This document shows positions 1 to 8,247 of a stretch of DNA of 64,000 nt, piece after piece (the first letter of the stretch is position 1; every line of letters begins with the position of its first letter). Below the pieces are notes generated by a model. It did not search any database. It was given only the letters and a program-made list of their open reading frames with translations, and was not told where the DNA came from. The stretch comes from Calditrichia bacterium (GTDB lineage: Bacteria > Calditrichota > Calditrichia > RBG-13-44-9 > J075). The position numbers and the translations under genes are program-made. Where the stretch lies: assembly GCA_028284445.1 (NCBI GenBank), contig JANQRS010000017.1:1-64000 (forward strand), in the 5' to 3' direction.

Positions 1-95
1 TCATTCGTCATTCGTCATTCGTCATTCGTCATTCGTCATTCGTCATTCGTCATTCGTCATTCGTCATTCGTCATTCGTCATTCGTCATTCGTCAA
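1..95. repeat. Heptanucleotide tandem repeat (TCATTCG)n
   Basis: About 13.5 uninterrupted copies of the 7-bp unit TCATTCG run from the window edge to about position 95 and may continue to the left. The array ends about 25 bp before the sulfatase start codon, so it lies where the promoter or leader of that gene would be. No spacers are present, so it is a microsatellite and not a CRISPR array. Confidence 0.97.
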
Positions 96-119
96 TTTGC
101 TCACTTTTAGGGGAACTGA

Positions 120-1625
120 ATGAACAAAATGCCACTTGTCATCCTGTTGTTGATTTTGGGCTGTAGCTCGAACGAAGATTCTCAGGGTGCATATTTCAGC
201 TATCCCAACATTATCTACATCCTCGCGGACGATATGGGATATGGCGACGTATCGGCTTATAATCCCAGTGGCAAGATCAAAACGCCGCATATTGATCGTT
301 TGGCCAAGGAAGGAATGATGTTTACCGATGCGCATAGCCCTTCCGCAGTTTGCACCCCCACACGATATGGCATTTTGACCGGACGCTATGCCTGGCGGAC
401 CTGGATGAAAAAAGGAGTTTTATGGAGCTGGGATGAACCACTGATTCCGCCGGATCGCACGACAGTTGCCTCACTCTTGCAGAAGGCTGGCTATCACACG
501 GCCTGCATTGGCAAATGGCATCTTGGCCTAGGCTGGCAAAAGGACAGCAGCGGCGTGGTGGATATTACCAAGCCACTCAGCAGTGGACCAACCACCATTG
601 GATTCGACTACTTCTGGGGAATTACCGCTTCTCTTGATATTCCACCGTACATCTATATCAAAAATAATCAGTCGACAACCCAGCAGATTGATAGCATCGG
701 CAAGAACGACGGCAAAGGATTCTGGCGAACCGGTCAGGTTGGTGATGACTTTGCTCATGAAGAAGTGCTGCCGAAGTTAACTGAAAAGGCTCTGGCATAT
801 ATTGATGAAAGAGCATCAACAAAGGGCCCCTTCTTCCTCTATTTTCCATTGCCAGCGCCACATACGCCGATTTTACCAACCAGTAAATTTGCCGGTAAAA
901 GTAATACCAATGAGTATGGTGACTTTGTGTTGATGGTAGATGATTTGGTTGGGCAGATCATGAAGAAGCTGTCTGATCACAAAATAGCAGATAACACATT
1001 GATCATTTTTACCACCGACAATGGCTGCTCGCCAATGGCCGATTTTGACGAATTGACAGCGCTCGGGCATCAACCCGGTGGGATATTTCGTGGACATAAG
1101 GCAGATATTTATGAAGGCGGGCATCGTGTTCCCTTTGTTGCTCGCTGGCCACAGCAGATTGCGCCCGGTAGCCAATCGGATCACACCATTGCACTAACCG
1201 ATCTGCTTGCAACTGCCGCTGCGATAGTTGGCGATAGTTTATCAAGCAGCAGCGGGGAGGATAGCTACAACCTGCTGCCTTTACTGCAGGGGAACGAACC
1301 GGCGGGATCATTTCGGGAAGCGACGGTGCATCACTCTATTGAAGGGGCATATGCCATTCGCCGCGGCAAATGGAAATTAGCCTTTTGCCCGGGCTCCGGC
1401 GGTTGGAGCAAACCGCGTCCGGCCGAGGCGCATGCTGCTGGACTGCCGCCGCTTCAATTATTTGATTTGGAAAATGACCCTGGTGAAAGCAATAACCTGG
1501 TAGATCAGCATCCGCAGATCGTTGAGGAGTTGACGGCCTTAATGAAACATTATATTGATGAAGGGCGAAGTACGCCGGGAGTCGCACAAAAGAACGATAC
1601 GGAGACGAAGCTGTTCCTGAATTAG
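120..1625 (+). CDS. Sulfatase (arylsulfatase family) lipoprotein
   Basis: Predicted type I sulfatase of 501 aa that hydrolyses sulfate esters, probably on a polysaccharide or glycan. The N-terminus is a short lipoprotein signal with an LILGC lipobox (Cys15), so the enzyme is probably anchored to a membrane outside the cytoplasm. The metal-binding DDMGYGD motif is at about residues 37-43. The formylglycine signature C-T-P-T-R is at residues 78-82, so Cys78 would be converted to formylglycine. Histidine- and lysine-containing stretches such as GKWHLG also fit the family. A GGGGA-type ribosome site precedes the ATG at 120. The gene stands alone and is convergent with the chitinase. Substrate cannot be told from sequence. 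No maturase (FGE or anSME) gene is in the window. Confidence 0.93.
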   Translation: MNKMPLVILLLILGCSSNEDSQGAYFSYPNIIYILADDMGYGDVSAYNPSGKIKTPHIDRLAKEGMMFTDAHSPSAVCTPTRYGILTGRYAWRTWMKKGVLWSWDEPLIPPDRTTVASLLQKAGYHTACIGKWHLGLGWQKDSSGVVDITKPLSSGPTTIGFDYFWGITASLDIPPYIYIKNNQSTTQQIDSIGKNDGKGFWRTGQVGDDFAHEEVLPKLTEKALAYIDERASTKGPFFLYFPLPAPHTPILPTSKFAGKSNTNEYGDFVLMVDDLVGQIMKKLSDHKIADNTLIIFTTDNGCSPMADFDELTALGHQPGGIFRGHKADIYEGGHRVPFVARWPQQIAPGSQSDHTIALTDLLATAAAIVGDSLSSSSGEDSYNLLPLLQGNEPAGSFREATVHHSIEGAYAIRRGKWKLAFCPGSGGWSKPRPAEAHAAGLPPLQLFDLENDPGESNNLVDQHPQIVEELTALMKHYIDEGRSTPGVAQKNDTETKLFLN

Positions 1626-1644
1626 TTAATAGCTTAGGGTGTTC

Positions 1645-1690
1645 AACATCCCCCTATATGTCCCCCCGGGGGGACATATAGGGGGATGTT
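1645..1690. terminator. Perfect 46-bp palindrome between convergent genes
   Basis: Two 23-bp arms are exact reverse complements with no loop. The centre, six C followed by six G, is at 1667/1668. The element lies between the stop of the plus-strand sulfatase (1625) and the end of the minus-strand chitinase (1700). Position suggests a bidirectional terminator, but there is no U tract on either side, so it could instead be a cruciform-forming or REP-like element. Confidence 0.6.
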
Positions 1691-1699
1691 ATTTCCATT

Positions 1700-3058
1700 T
1701 TATCTACTCAGCACCATCTTTCTCACTTCGCGGTGCTGATTTGCATCCATAACATAGTAGTAGATGCCAGTGGGCAGGTTGCCGGCATCAAATTGCAGCT
1801 GATATTCACCAATAGCCTGCCGCTCATTGACGACGACTTGCAGCTCTTGTCCCAGCAGATTGTAAATTGTCAACCGCACCTCACTGGCAGTAGAGAGGGC
1901 ATAGCGAATAATGGTTGTCGAATTGAAGGGGTTGGGGTAGTTCTCGTATAGCTCGAAAGATTGCGACAGTGTCTGCGGTGTATCGGAAATAGACGATGGC
2001 GTTAGCACAACCCGGCCCAGAGTTTCCAGAAGTGGTTGACCATTCGTTGTTACATCCTGACCAAGCGACCAGATCATTACCCCAGCCAATCCATTGTTGA
2101 GCGCATATTCAGCTTTGATTCGAACAGAGGTTGTATCGTCGTAGGTAATCAGTCGGCTATTGCCGGCGTCGGTCAGGTAAGGGACCTGAGAGACTGCATC
2201 CCAATGACGCGTCCATCCAGATGCCGGGTCCAGGAAGCCAAGCAGGTCGCGATAGCCATAACTGATATCACCGCCGGTGCTGCTGGCGTAAAGCGCCGAA
2301 GCGGCAAACTCTTTTCCATAAAAGGGCATGCCCAAAACAATCTGGGACTTGTCGACGCCACGGGTGATATTCAGGTATTGCACTCCGAGATGCCCGGCGC
2401 CGTCAAAATCGTTACTGGCTTGATAAAGCGGGGCATTATGTCCGGCATGGGGCGTCCAGGTGCCGTGAAAATCGTAAGCCATCAGGTTAAACCAGCTCAT
2501 GTCTGCTTTGATCGCCGGGTAGTCAATCCACTGTCCATTCCAGTTCCCGGCGGTTACGGCCATGGTAATCAGCATTTCCGGGGCTGCATCGTCGAAGGCC
2601 TGACGCAATTCGCGAACCAGCTTGGTCAGATTGTTCTTGTCTGCTGCATTTGAGGGATGTTCCCAATCGAGGTCCACGCCGTCATAGTCATTGTCCAGGC
2701 AAAAGTCCACCACGTTGGCAACGAAGGTGGCTCGTGTCGCGCTGTCGGCTGCCATCGGCGAGAAGCCATTGGACTGCCCCCATCCACCCATCGAAATCAG
2801 TATCTTGCGATCCGCTTGATGCACCGCATCGTTGAGATTTGGATCGAGCATGCCCACATAATGTGTAATGGACCCATCGGCTTCCGGCCAGGCAAAGGCA
2901 TGAATAATATGGGTAAGGTTTTCAAATTGTAGATCGGCAGTGGGAAGAGCGGTTTTTTGCCAATCGGGATAATAGCCAACGACCTTGTTTTGGGAGAGGG
3001 CGCTCATCGTGAGCATTGTTGTGAAAATGCAGAGCAATATGGCGGATTTTGTGGACAT
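1700..3058 (-). CDS. Secreted GH18 chitinase with type IX sorting domain
   Basis: Endochitinase-like glycoside hydrolase of 452 aa. Residues 1-22 form a Sec signal peptide. A GH18 TIM barrel follows at about 24-350. It carries the SMGGW beta-strand motif and the catalytic signature DGVDLDWE at residues 126-133, with Glu133 as the general acid. The last about 85 residues hold a Por secretion C-terminal domain (NYPNPFN, then NLLGQEL, then GIYYYVM), which in FCB-group bacteria directs export through the type IX system. Expected substrates are chitin or other beta-1,4-GlcNAc polymers. It lies 93 bp downstream of pilT in the same direction and could be read from that operon or from its own promoter. 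Confidence 0.93.
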   Translation of the reverse strand: MSTKSAILLCIFTTMLTMSALSQNKVVGYYPDWQKTALPTADLQFENLTHIIHAFAWPEADGSITHYVGMLDPNLNDAVHQADRKILISMGGWGQSNGFSPMAADSATRATFVANVVDFCLDNDYDGVDLDWEHPSNAADKNNLTKLVRELRQAFDDAAPEMLITMAVTAGNWNGQWIDYPAIKADMSWFNLMAYDFHGTWTPHAGHNAPLYQASNDFDGAGHLGVQYLNITRGVDKSQIVLGMPFYGKEFAASALYASSTGGDISYGYRDLLGFLDPASGWTRHWDAVSQVPYLTDAGNSRLITYDDTTSVRIKAEYALNNGLAGVMIWSLGQDVTTNGQPLLETLGRVVLTPSSISDTPQTLSQSFELYENYPNPFNSTTIIRYALSTASEVRLTIYNLLGQELQVVVNERQAIGEYQLQFDAGNLPTGIYYYVMDANQHREVRKMVLSR

Positions 3059-3151
3059 GGGGCCTCAATGGTCTGTTTTCAATAAAATAGGCAAAAATAT
3101 TGAATCGCAAAAGAGACCAATTAAAGAGATGAACTCGTCTCCCTAACCCCA

Positions 3152-4177
3152 TCAAACCATATGAGCTGGACTGGTCGGCTCTAATAAGCCTTGTTCGACG
3201 TGACTTTGATAGCTTTGCTCAAATGTTTGCATCCCATATTCGAAGCCGGTTTGCAGGTGTGATTGGATTTGATGCGTCTTATCCTCGCGAATGAGGTTCA
3301 GGATACCTGATGTGCCGCGGAGTATTTCTACGATCGGTATGCGCTTATGAAGCGCTGGAGAAGGTACTAACCTTTGAGAGATAACGGCCGTCAGTGTGCT
3401 TGCCAAAATGCTGCGCACCTGTGCTTGTTCATGTGCCGTAAAGACGTCGACAATTCGATTAACAGTTTCAACTGCTGAGTTGGAGTGCAGCGTTGAAAAT
3501 ACCAGGTGCCCGGTTTCAGCAGCCTTCAGCGCTTCCGAGATTGTTTCTGCATCACGCATTTCCCCAAGGAGGATGATGTCGGGATCTTCCCGCAATGCGG
3601 ATCGTAGCGCGGTGCTAAAGGTCGCCGAATGCCGGCCAATCTCGCGCTGGTGAATCAGGGATTTGCGAAGTGGGTGTACATACTCAATAGGATCTTCAAT
3701 GGTAATGATATGCTTGTTTTGATTCTCATTGATATCATTGATCAAACTTGCAAGGGTTGAAGATTTGCCGCTGCCTGTCGGACCAACCACCAATACCAGA
3801 CCCTGCTTCTTGCGCGGTAAATCAATGATAGAGGCCGGCAGTCGAAGTGCGTCCATCGTTGGAATTTGATTCGGCAACAGGCGCAGTGCTGCACTCTTGC
3901 CGTCTTGATGGTTAAAGCAGTTCAGACGAATTCTGGCGAGATTGGGCACCGTAAACGACAGATCGATTTCTTCTTTCCCGAGAAATGTTTCCAACTGCGC
4001 GTCTGATAAATACGGCGCGAATATGGACTGCAAATCTCCTGTTGAGCCAATGTCCGCGTCGAGTCGGCGCAAATCGCCTAATACCCTTAAGTAGACGCCC
4101 TTGCCGGTTGTCAGGTGTATATCCGATGCTTGATTTTCGATGGCAAATCGAATCAACTGTTCAAGTGTGTAAGTCAT
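3152..4177 (-). CDS. pilT: Type IV pilus retraction ATPase PilT
   Basis: Hexameric cytoplasmic ATPase that drives pilus depolymerisation and twitching. With the ATG at 4177, 7 bp after the secretin stop, the protein is 341 aa, a usual PilT length. The longer reading back to 4264 would run deep into the secretin gene and adds unrelated residues. Visible motifs are SDIHLTTG at 18-25, Walker A GPTGSGKS at 132-139, Walker B ending IILLGE (Glu206), the His box GHLVFSTLHSN at 223-233 and the PilT-type helix NLIREDKTHQI near the C-terminus. It is the last gene of the pilus operon. Having an extension and a retraction motor in one operon indicates a true type IVa pilus and not a type II secretion system. 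Confidence 0.95.
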   Translation of the reverse strand: MTYTLEQLIRFAIENQASDIHLTTGKGVYLRVLGDLRRLDADIGSTGDLQSIFAPYLSDAQLETFLGKEEIDLSFTVPNLARIRLNCFNHQDGKSAALRLLPNQIPTMDALRLPASIIDLPRKKQGLVLVVGPTGSGKSSTLASLINDINENQNKHIITIEDPIEYVHPLRKSLIHQREIGRHSATFSTALRSALREDPDIILLGEMRDAETISEALKAAETGHLVFSTLHSNSAVETVNRIVDVFTAHEQAQVRSILASTLTAVISQRLVPSPALHKRIPIVEILRGTSGILNLIREDKTHQIQSHLQTGFEYGMQTFEQSYQSHVEQGLLEPTSPAHMV

Positions 4178-4184
4178 GGTCGCG

Positions 4185-5465
4185 CTACAGAATTTGGGTG
4201 GTGATAAAAATGAGCAGATCGCTCTTGGTTTTTTGAGTCCGCGTATGACGAAAGAAATATCCAAGCAAAGGAATGCTGCCTAACAGCCACACTTTTTCCA
4301 CATTCTCGGTATTAGTCTCTTTGATCAGGCCGCCGATAACAACGGTCTCGCCGTTCTTCAGTTGAATATTGGTTTCAACCTCACGCAGACTTGTGATCGG
4401 TTGAGGGGCCTCCGCCGGACCGGTATAGCCGATGATTTCCTCCAGGGCCGGATGCACATAAAGCGTAATAATGTCTTTTTCATTGATTCTCGGAATGACT
4501 TCTAGATTGAGGCTCACCTGCTTTTCCTCAAATGAGATCAGATCTCCCGATGCGCTTCTCGATACTTCCTGAACCGGCAAATTGGTGCCAATGCGGATCA
4601 TCGCGCGATGATCATTTAAGGTATAGACCTTCGGCTTGGATACAAGCCTGGCATTGTCTTCGCGCTGTAATGCTTCCAGGGTGATCGCCATTTCCTGAAC
4701 GGTTAATATGCCGACTTCAAAATCCGGAACGGAAGGGAGCTCGGTCCAGGCTGTGATAGGGTCCTGTTCTGTGCTGCCTTCACTGCTACCGGGCAGCGTT
4801 GTTTCAGCACCGGTTGTCTTGAGCGTCACGCTTTTCGGCAGGTCGATCCCAACGCTCTTCTCATCACCAATAGTCGTCTCAACAAGGCGAACTTCAATCA
4901 TTACCTGCGGCTGCGGGACATCCAATTCGTCAATCAGGCGTCCTATTTTGGCCAGATTTCCCGGTAGGTCGCTAACGACAATCTTATTGGAGCGGGCAGT
5001 CGTTTCTTCGCCTGAACTTTCAGAGGGAATAATTTCCAACTGCCCCTGCGCTGATAGTAGTCTGGTGGCGGCGTCCCTGATAAGAGCGGCATCAATGTAG
5101 CGCAAATTGTATACCTGATGATTCAAATCGCCGGAGATCAGTTGGTCAGCAGGCTTTACCAGGAGGATATTATTTTGAATAATATATGCGTAACCAGAGG
5201 AGCTCAGTATCGCTGTCAGCGCATCTCTTAACGGAATATCGCTCATTTGCAAGGTTACATTGCCGGCAACTTTGTCGCCAACGACAAGATTAAGCTTGTA
5301 TTGACGAGACAGCGTTCGTAAAACCTGTTCCAATGGCGTTTCGATGAACGATGGCGACACCTTTTGATTTAAGGTTTCTTGAAGGTCCTGGGCATTGATC
5401 ATGGAACCTACTATGACCAGGAAAAGCAGCAGCAGATAACGGCATGTATGTATTATTCTTTGCAT
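4185..5465 (-). CDS. pilQ: Type IV pilus outer-membrane secretin PilQ (short)
   Basis: Secretin forming the outer-membrane gate through which the pilus emerges. The ATG at 5465 gives 426 aa with a clean Sec signal peptide; a GTG at 5486 would overlap the upstream gene and spoil it. After the signal come an STN/N0-like domain with LRTLSRQYKLNLVV and PLRDALTAIL, an N1-like segment, and the secretin beta-barrel domain with VEVRLVET-like strands, LVSKPKVYTLNDHRA and NGETVVIGGLI. The protein is short beside proteobacterial PilQ (about 700 aa), and no AMIN peptidoglycan-binding domains are visible. Anchoring to the wall may therefore rely on other proteins. Confidence 0.93.
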   Translation of the reverse strand: MQRIIHTCRYLLLLFLVIVGSMINAQDLQETLNQKVSPSFIETPLEQVLRTLSRQYKLNLVVGDKVAGNVTLQMSDIPLRDALTAILSSSGYAYIIQNNILLVKPADQLISGDLNHQVYNLRYIDAALIRDAATRLLSAQGQLEIIPSESSGEETTARSNKIVVSDLPGNLAKIGRLIDELDVPQPQVMIEVRLVETTIGDEKSVGIDLPKSVTLKTTGAETTLPGSSEGSTEQDPITAWTELPSVPDFEVGILTVQEMAITLEALQREDNARLVSKPKVYTLNDHRAMIRIGTNLPVQEVSRSASGDLISFEEKQVSLNLEVIPRINEKDIITLYVHPALEEIIGYTGPAEAPQPITSLREVETNIQLKNGETVVIGGLIKETNTENVEKVWLLGSIPLLGYFFRHTRTQKTKSDLLIFITTQIL

Positions 5466-5473
5466 TTTAAAAC

Positions 5474-5950
5474 CTACTCGAGCCACAGTGTTTTTAATTT
5501 TTCTGAATTCCTTAGCACTACCCTGTCAACCAGAATTTTCTCTACTTTATAAGTGAGAACCCGGTCGCCAACTGCTAATATCTCGCCATTTATGACAGCC
5601 AGAGCATCTGTTTCTGAGCTACCGGGACTTACCCCAAATAACTTCAGCGAAGGTCTTCTTTGTTTCGGTGCGCCGCTGCGTGATACGCGTTGAATACCGC
5701 CGAAAAAAGGATCACGGTGCCACTCCCCCTCATAGGCAAAGTCTGACGTTATTCTCACTGAATCCACAGCTGTATTGTTCGCGGCATCGATAGAATCCGA
5801 TTCTGCAATCATTGGCGGCGCTTCGCTAAATCCATAGGCGACGCTGTAGTCATCCCAATTCATAAGAAGATCAATGGGCAAATAGACAAGCAGCAAACCC
5901 AGAAGCACAATCATCCACTTTTGCCGCGGTTCCATGTTCTTGAAATTCAT
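5474..5950 (-). CDS. pilP: PilP/GspC-like pilus alignment protein
   Basis: 158-aa protein with one N-terminal membrane helix (about residues 12-30) and a C-terminal HR-like beta domain. The visible signature is RDPF (after EGEWH), then LKLFGVSPG, ALAVINGEI, AVGDRV and VDRVVL. This is the pattern of PilP and GspC domains that dock the inner-membrane PilNO complex onto the secretin. Unlike proteobacterial PilP there is no lipobox cysteine, so anchoring is by the helix, as in GspC. It sits between pilO and pilQ, the standard place. The family is assigned from motif pattern and synteny. Confidence 0.8.
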   Translation of the reverse strand: MNFKNMEPRQKWMIVLLGLLLVYLPIDLLMNWDDYSVAYGFSEAPPMIAESDSIDAANNTAVDSVRITSDFAYEGEWHRDPFFGGIQRVSRSGAPKQRRPSLKLFGVSPGSSETDALAVINGEILAVGDRVLTYKVEKILVDRVVLRNSEKLKTLWLE

Positions 5951-5951
5951 A

Positions 5952-6503
5952 TCAATCGTTCCAGCTATATATTCTTGCGTCGACTTCGGCCTTTAATTCG
6001 GAGCCGCTCTTCAACTTGCTCAATAGGACACGGGTTGGACGAAGATAGAAGGGCAATTCATCCAGATCCTGCATGAACCCGCCAATTTGAATATATTTTC
6101 CGCGCAATTCAAATTGAACCAGCATCCCCTGAATACTCTCATCACTGGCTGCGCTCGCGAAGTTATTGAGGTCCGAGTTGAGGTCTACCAGGATGACCTG
6201 GTTTGCAACAGCATGGGCAGAGAGATGTCCGGCTACCGTATTGAGTTCTCCCGAGGGAAGGATCTTGTTGCGCAGTCCCTCAATTGCTTCTTGCTCGTCA
6301 CTAAGCGTTGTTTCCAACTCCTCGACATTCTCGAGCATTTTTCCGACCCGGGAAACTTTGTCGTGATAGGAAATCAGCGTTTCCAGCATCTCATGGCTCG
6401 CATAGCTTACCGGCTGGTAATAGAAGAGATACCAGGTAAATGATCCTGTTGCCATAACAATCAGCAAAAGGAAGAATAGTCTGACCGGATCCAGAAATTT
6501 CAT
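5952..6503 (-). CDS. pilO: Type IV pilus inner-membrane protein PilO
   Basis: 183-aa bitopic protein with an N-terminal membrane helix (about residues 8-30), a coiled coil (about 45-85, rich in E, L and D) and a C-terminal ferredoxin-like domain ending in the stretch YIQIGGFMQDLDELPFY. This is the architecture of PilO, which pairs with PilN in the periplasm to align the pilus machine. Its ATG overlaps the stop of the PilM-PilN gene by 4 bp, so the two are translationally coupled and likely made in equal amounts. Confidence 0.88.
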   Translation of the reverse strand: MKFLDPVRLFFLLLIVMATGSFTWYLFYYQPVSYASHEMLETLISYHDKVSRVGKMLENVEELETTLSDEQEAIEGLRNKILPSGELNTVAGHLSAHAVANQVILVDLNSDLNNFASAASDESIQGMLVQFELRGKYIQIGGFMQDLDELPFYLRPTRVLLSKLKSGSELKAEVDARIYSWND

Positions 6504-8239
6504 AAGATCACCATGATTCTAAATTGTAATTGGGTGCGCCCTTTGCTCTTATTCTTTTCGACCAGGATAACGTCCTTAAAAACTGCAAGCTCCTGCAAAT
6601 GGTTAACAAATTCTACCAGACTCGTTTCAGAATTCACCCCGTCGTCTGAAATCGAGGCTTGCATGGTGAAGGCATAATATCCGCCGTGCTTCTTAGCGTC
6701 AATTTTCAGGTCCTCGACATTACCAATTTCAATTTGATCAAGCTCGATGACGTCGGGAACTTCATTACTGAGAAATCTGAGAATATCAGTCACCGGAACC
6801 GACTCGGGAATGGTGGTGCGTATTTGTTTGTTCTCTTTCCGGGCGAGGCTAATGTCTCTGATCAGGTTATTGTAGTGATTCTCAGTGTCATCCAATGCAT
6901 CGTGGAATTCTTCAACCGAGGCAATGGTTGGCGCCATTGATTCGTACAGGTCGTTTTGAACCACTGAAAGACCGATGGCAACAACGGTCATGATTAGCAA
7001 CATCAGCGATGCAAAGAAACTCAACGATTTAAACAAACGCAGGTAGCGAAGGTCGCGAGAAATCATGTTGATTTCTTGCGTTGCCAATGCACTCTGGGCT
7101 GTCGTAAAATATTGAACGGTTTCCGGATCGACATCATCCTCATCACCCTGCAGATTGGGGATTGTCTTGTACACCGGGATATTCAGTTTCTGTTCAAGGA
7201 AGTCCGCGAAGACCGGCATTTTTGCGCCATTTCCCGATACTTGCAGGGAGTCTATCCTCTCGATGGCGCCGTCTTCAATGGTCCGCCATATTTCTACATA
7301 GAAGCGGAAGAAAATTCGGTTTTCAGATAGCTTCCTTTCTGCGAGTAGCCGCGACAGTTTGCTGGCGAATTTACTCCCGGAGACTTGCTCTTTATCCGCA
7401 TACATGTCGGTTTGGGAAAAATCTCCATCGGGCGTGATTTGTTTTTGGCCACTTAAATGCGCCATGCCTATCGGAATAGTGCGAATGTCGGTTAAACGGC
7501 CATTGTTCAAAATGCACAGTTGAGAAAAGAGATTGTTTACGTCCAGAAAGGCCTCGACACCAGTTTTCAATGAAATCGACCGCGAAATTTCGTAGAAGGT
7601 AATGAAATGCGGGGCCAAGCGGTACGGGTAGAGGTCGAGTGCATGAAGGGTTTCTTTGATCGTGTCAATGATTCGGCTTGGCACGGCGCCGACTAAGAGC
7701 CGTTTCTTAAATACACCATCGATATCTGCTTCCCCGAGGGGCACTTTTACGGTGGTCATTCCATCTTGCGATTCAGGACCGAATTCCGATTCCCAATAAA
7801 GATCAACGGCGTTTGTTTCGTCCCGCTCATTTTCCAGGGGGGGCAGGTCAATTATTTCCCAGAAAGTCCCTGGATAGAAAAAGTTCACGAACAGTTTGTT
7901 GATCCTTTTCAATTCGCTTGCAAGTTCGTTCAGCGCGTCGCTCAGAACTTGCACATCCTGGTACCATGGATCTGCAAAGTTGATTTCTTTCCATTTGTGA
8001 ACTTTGATTTGCTTGCCGGTGCTCTGGAAGATCACAAACCTGCAACAGGTAGCGTTAATTTCCAGGCAGGCGTGCTTCAAATAAAGGAGGTTGAACGGGA
8101 AGTTAAGATCTTTATGATATGGAATCCGATAATCCACCGGAACATAGCTGGCATCCTGTAGAAGCTGTTCGTCAGGCGCCGATGCCAATTGCGGGGTGGC
8201 TGCCTCGGCATATTGATGTTCGTTTTCGATGAATCGCAT
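6500..8239 (-). CDS. PilM-PilN fusion protein
   Basis: 579-aa protein that joins two normally separate pilus proteins. Residues of about 50-390 look like the actin-like PilM domain; it keeps pieces such as GVEAFLDVNN and the late LQVSGNGAKMP. Residue 387 onward reads QEINMISRDLRYLR, the place where PilN has its PilM-binding INLLP-type peptide. A membrane helix follows at about 403-427, then a coiled coil and a ferredoxin-like PilN domain to the end. In other species cytoplasmic PilM binds the N-terminal tail of PilN; here the interaction would be fixed in one chain. The position before pilO fits both parts. Confidence 0.85.
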   Translation of the reverse strand: MRFIENEHQYAEAATPQLASAPDEQLLQDASYVPVDYRIPYHKDLNFPFNLLYLKHACLEINATCCRFVIFQSTGKQIKVHKWKEINFADPWYQDVQVLSDALNELASELKRINKLFVNFFYPGTFWEIIDLPPLENERDETNAVDLYWESEFGPESQDGMTTVKVPLGEADIDGVFKKRLLVGAVPSRIIDTIKETLHALDLYPYRLAPHFITFYEISRSISLKTGVEAFLDVNNLFSQLCILNNGRLTDIRTIPIGMAHLSGQKQITPDGDFSQTDMYADKEQVSGSKFASKLSRLLAERKLSENRIFFRFYVEIWRTIEDGAIERIDSLQVSGNGAKMPVFADFLEQKLNIPVYKTIPNLQGDEDDVDPETVQYFTTAQSALATQEINMISRDLRYLRLFKSLSFFASLMLLIMTVVAIGLSVVQNDLYESMAPTIASVEEFHDALDDTENHYNNLIRDISLARKENKQIRTTIPESVPVTDILRFLSNEVPDVIELDQIEIGNVEDLKIDAKKHGGYYAFTMQASISDDGVNSETSLVEFVNHLQELAVFKDVILVEKNKSKGRTQLQFRIMVIL

Positions 8240-8247
8240 AGTATTGA

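Noticed and set aside
1..95. CRISPR array
   Set aside because: The repeats are 7 bp, contiguous and without spacers, so this is a microsatellite.
78..335. Minus-strand open frame of 85 codons over the repeat and sulfatase start
   Set aside because: It lies antisense to the clear sulfatase signal peptide and first motif, has no ribosome site, and no family resemblance.
2036..2653. Plus-strand open frame of 205 codons
   Set aside because: It is fully antisense to the GH18 chitinase, whose catalytic motif lies on the other strand.
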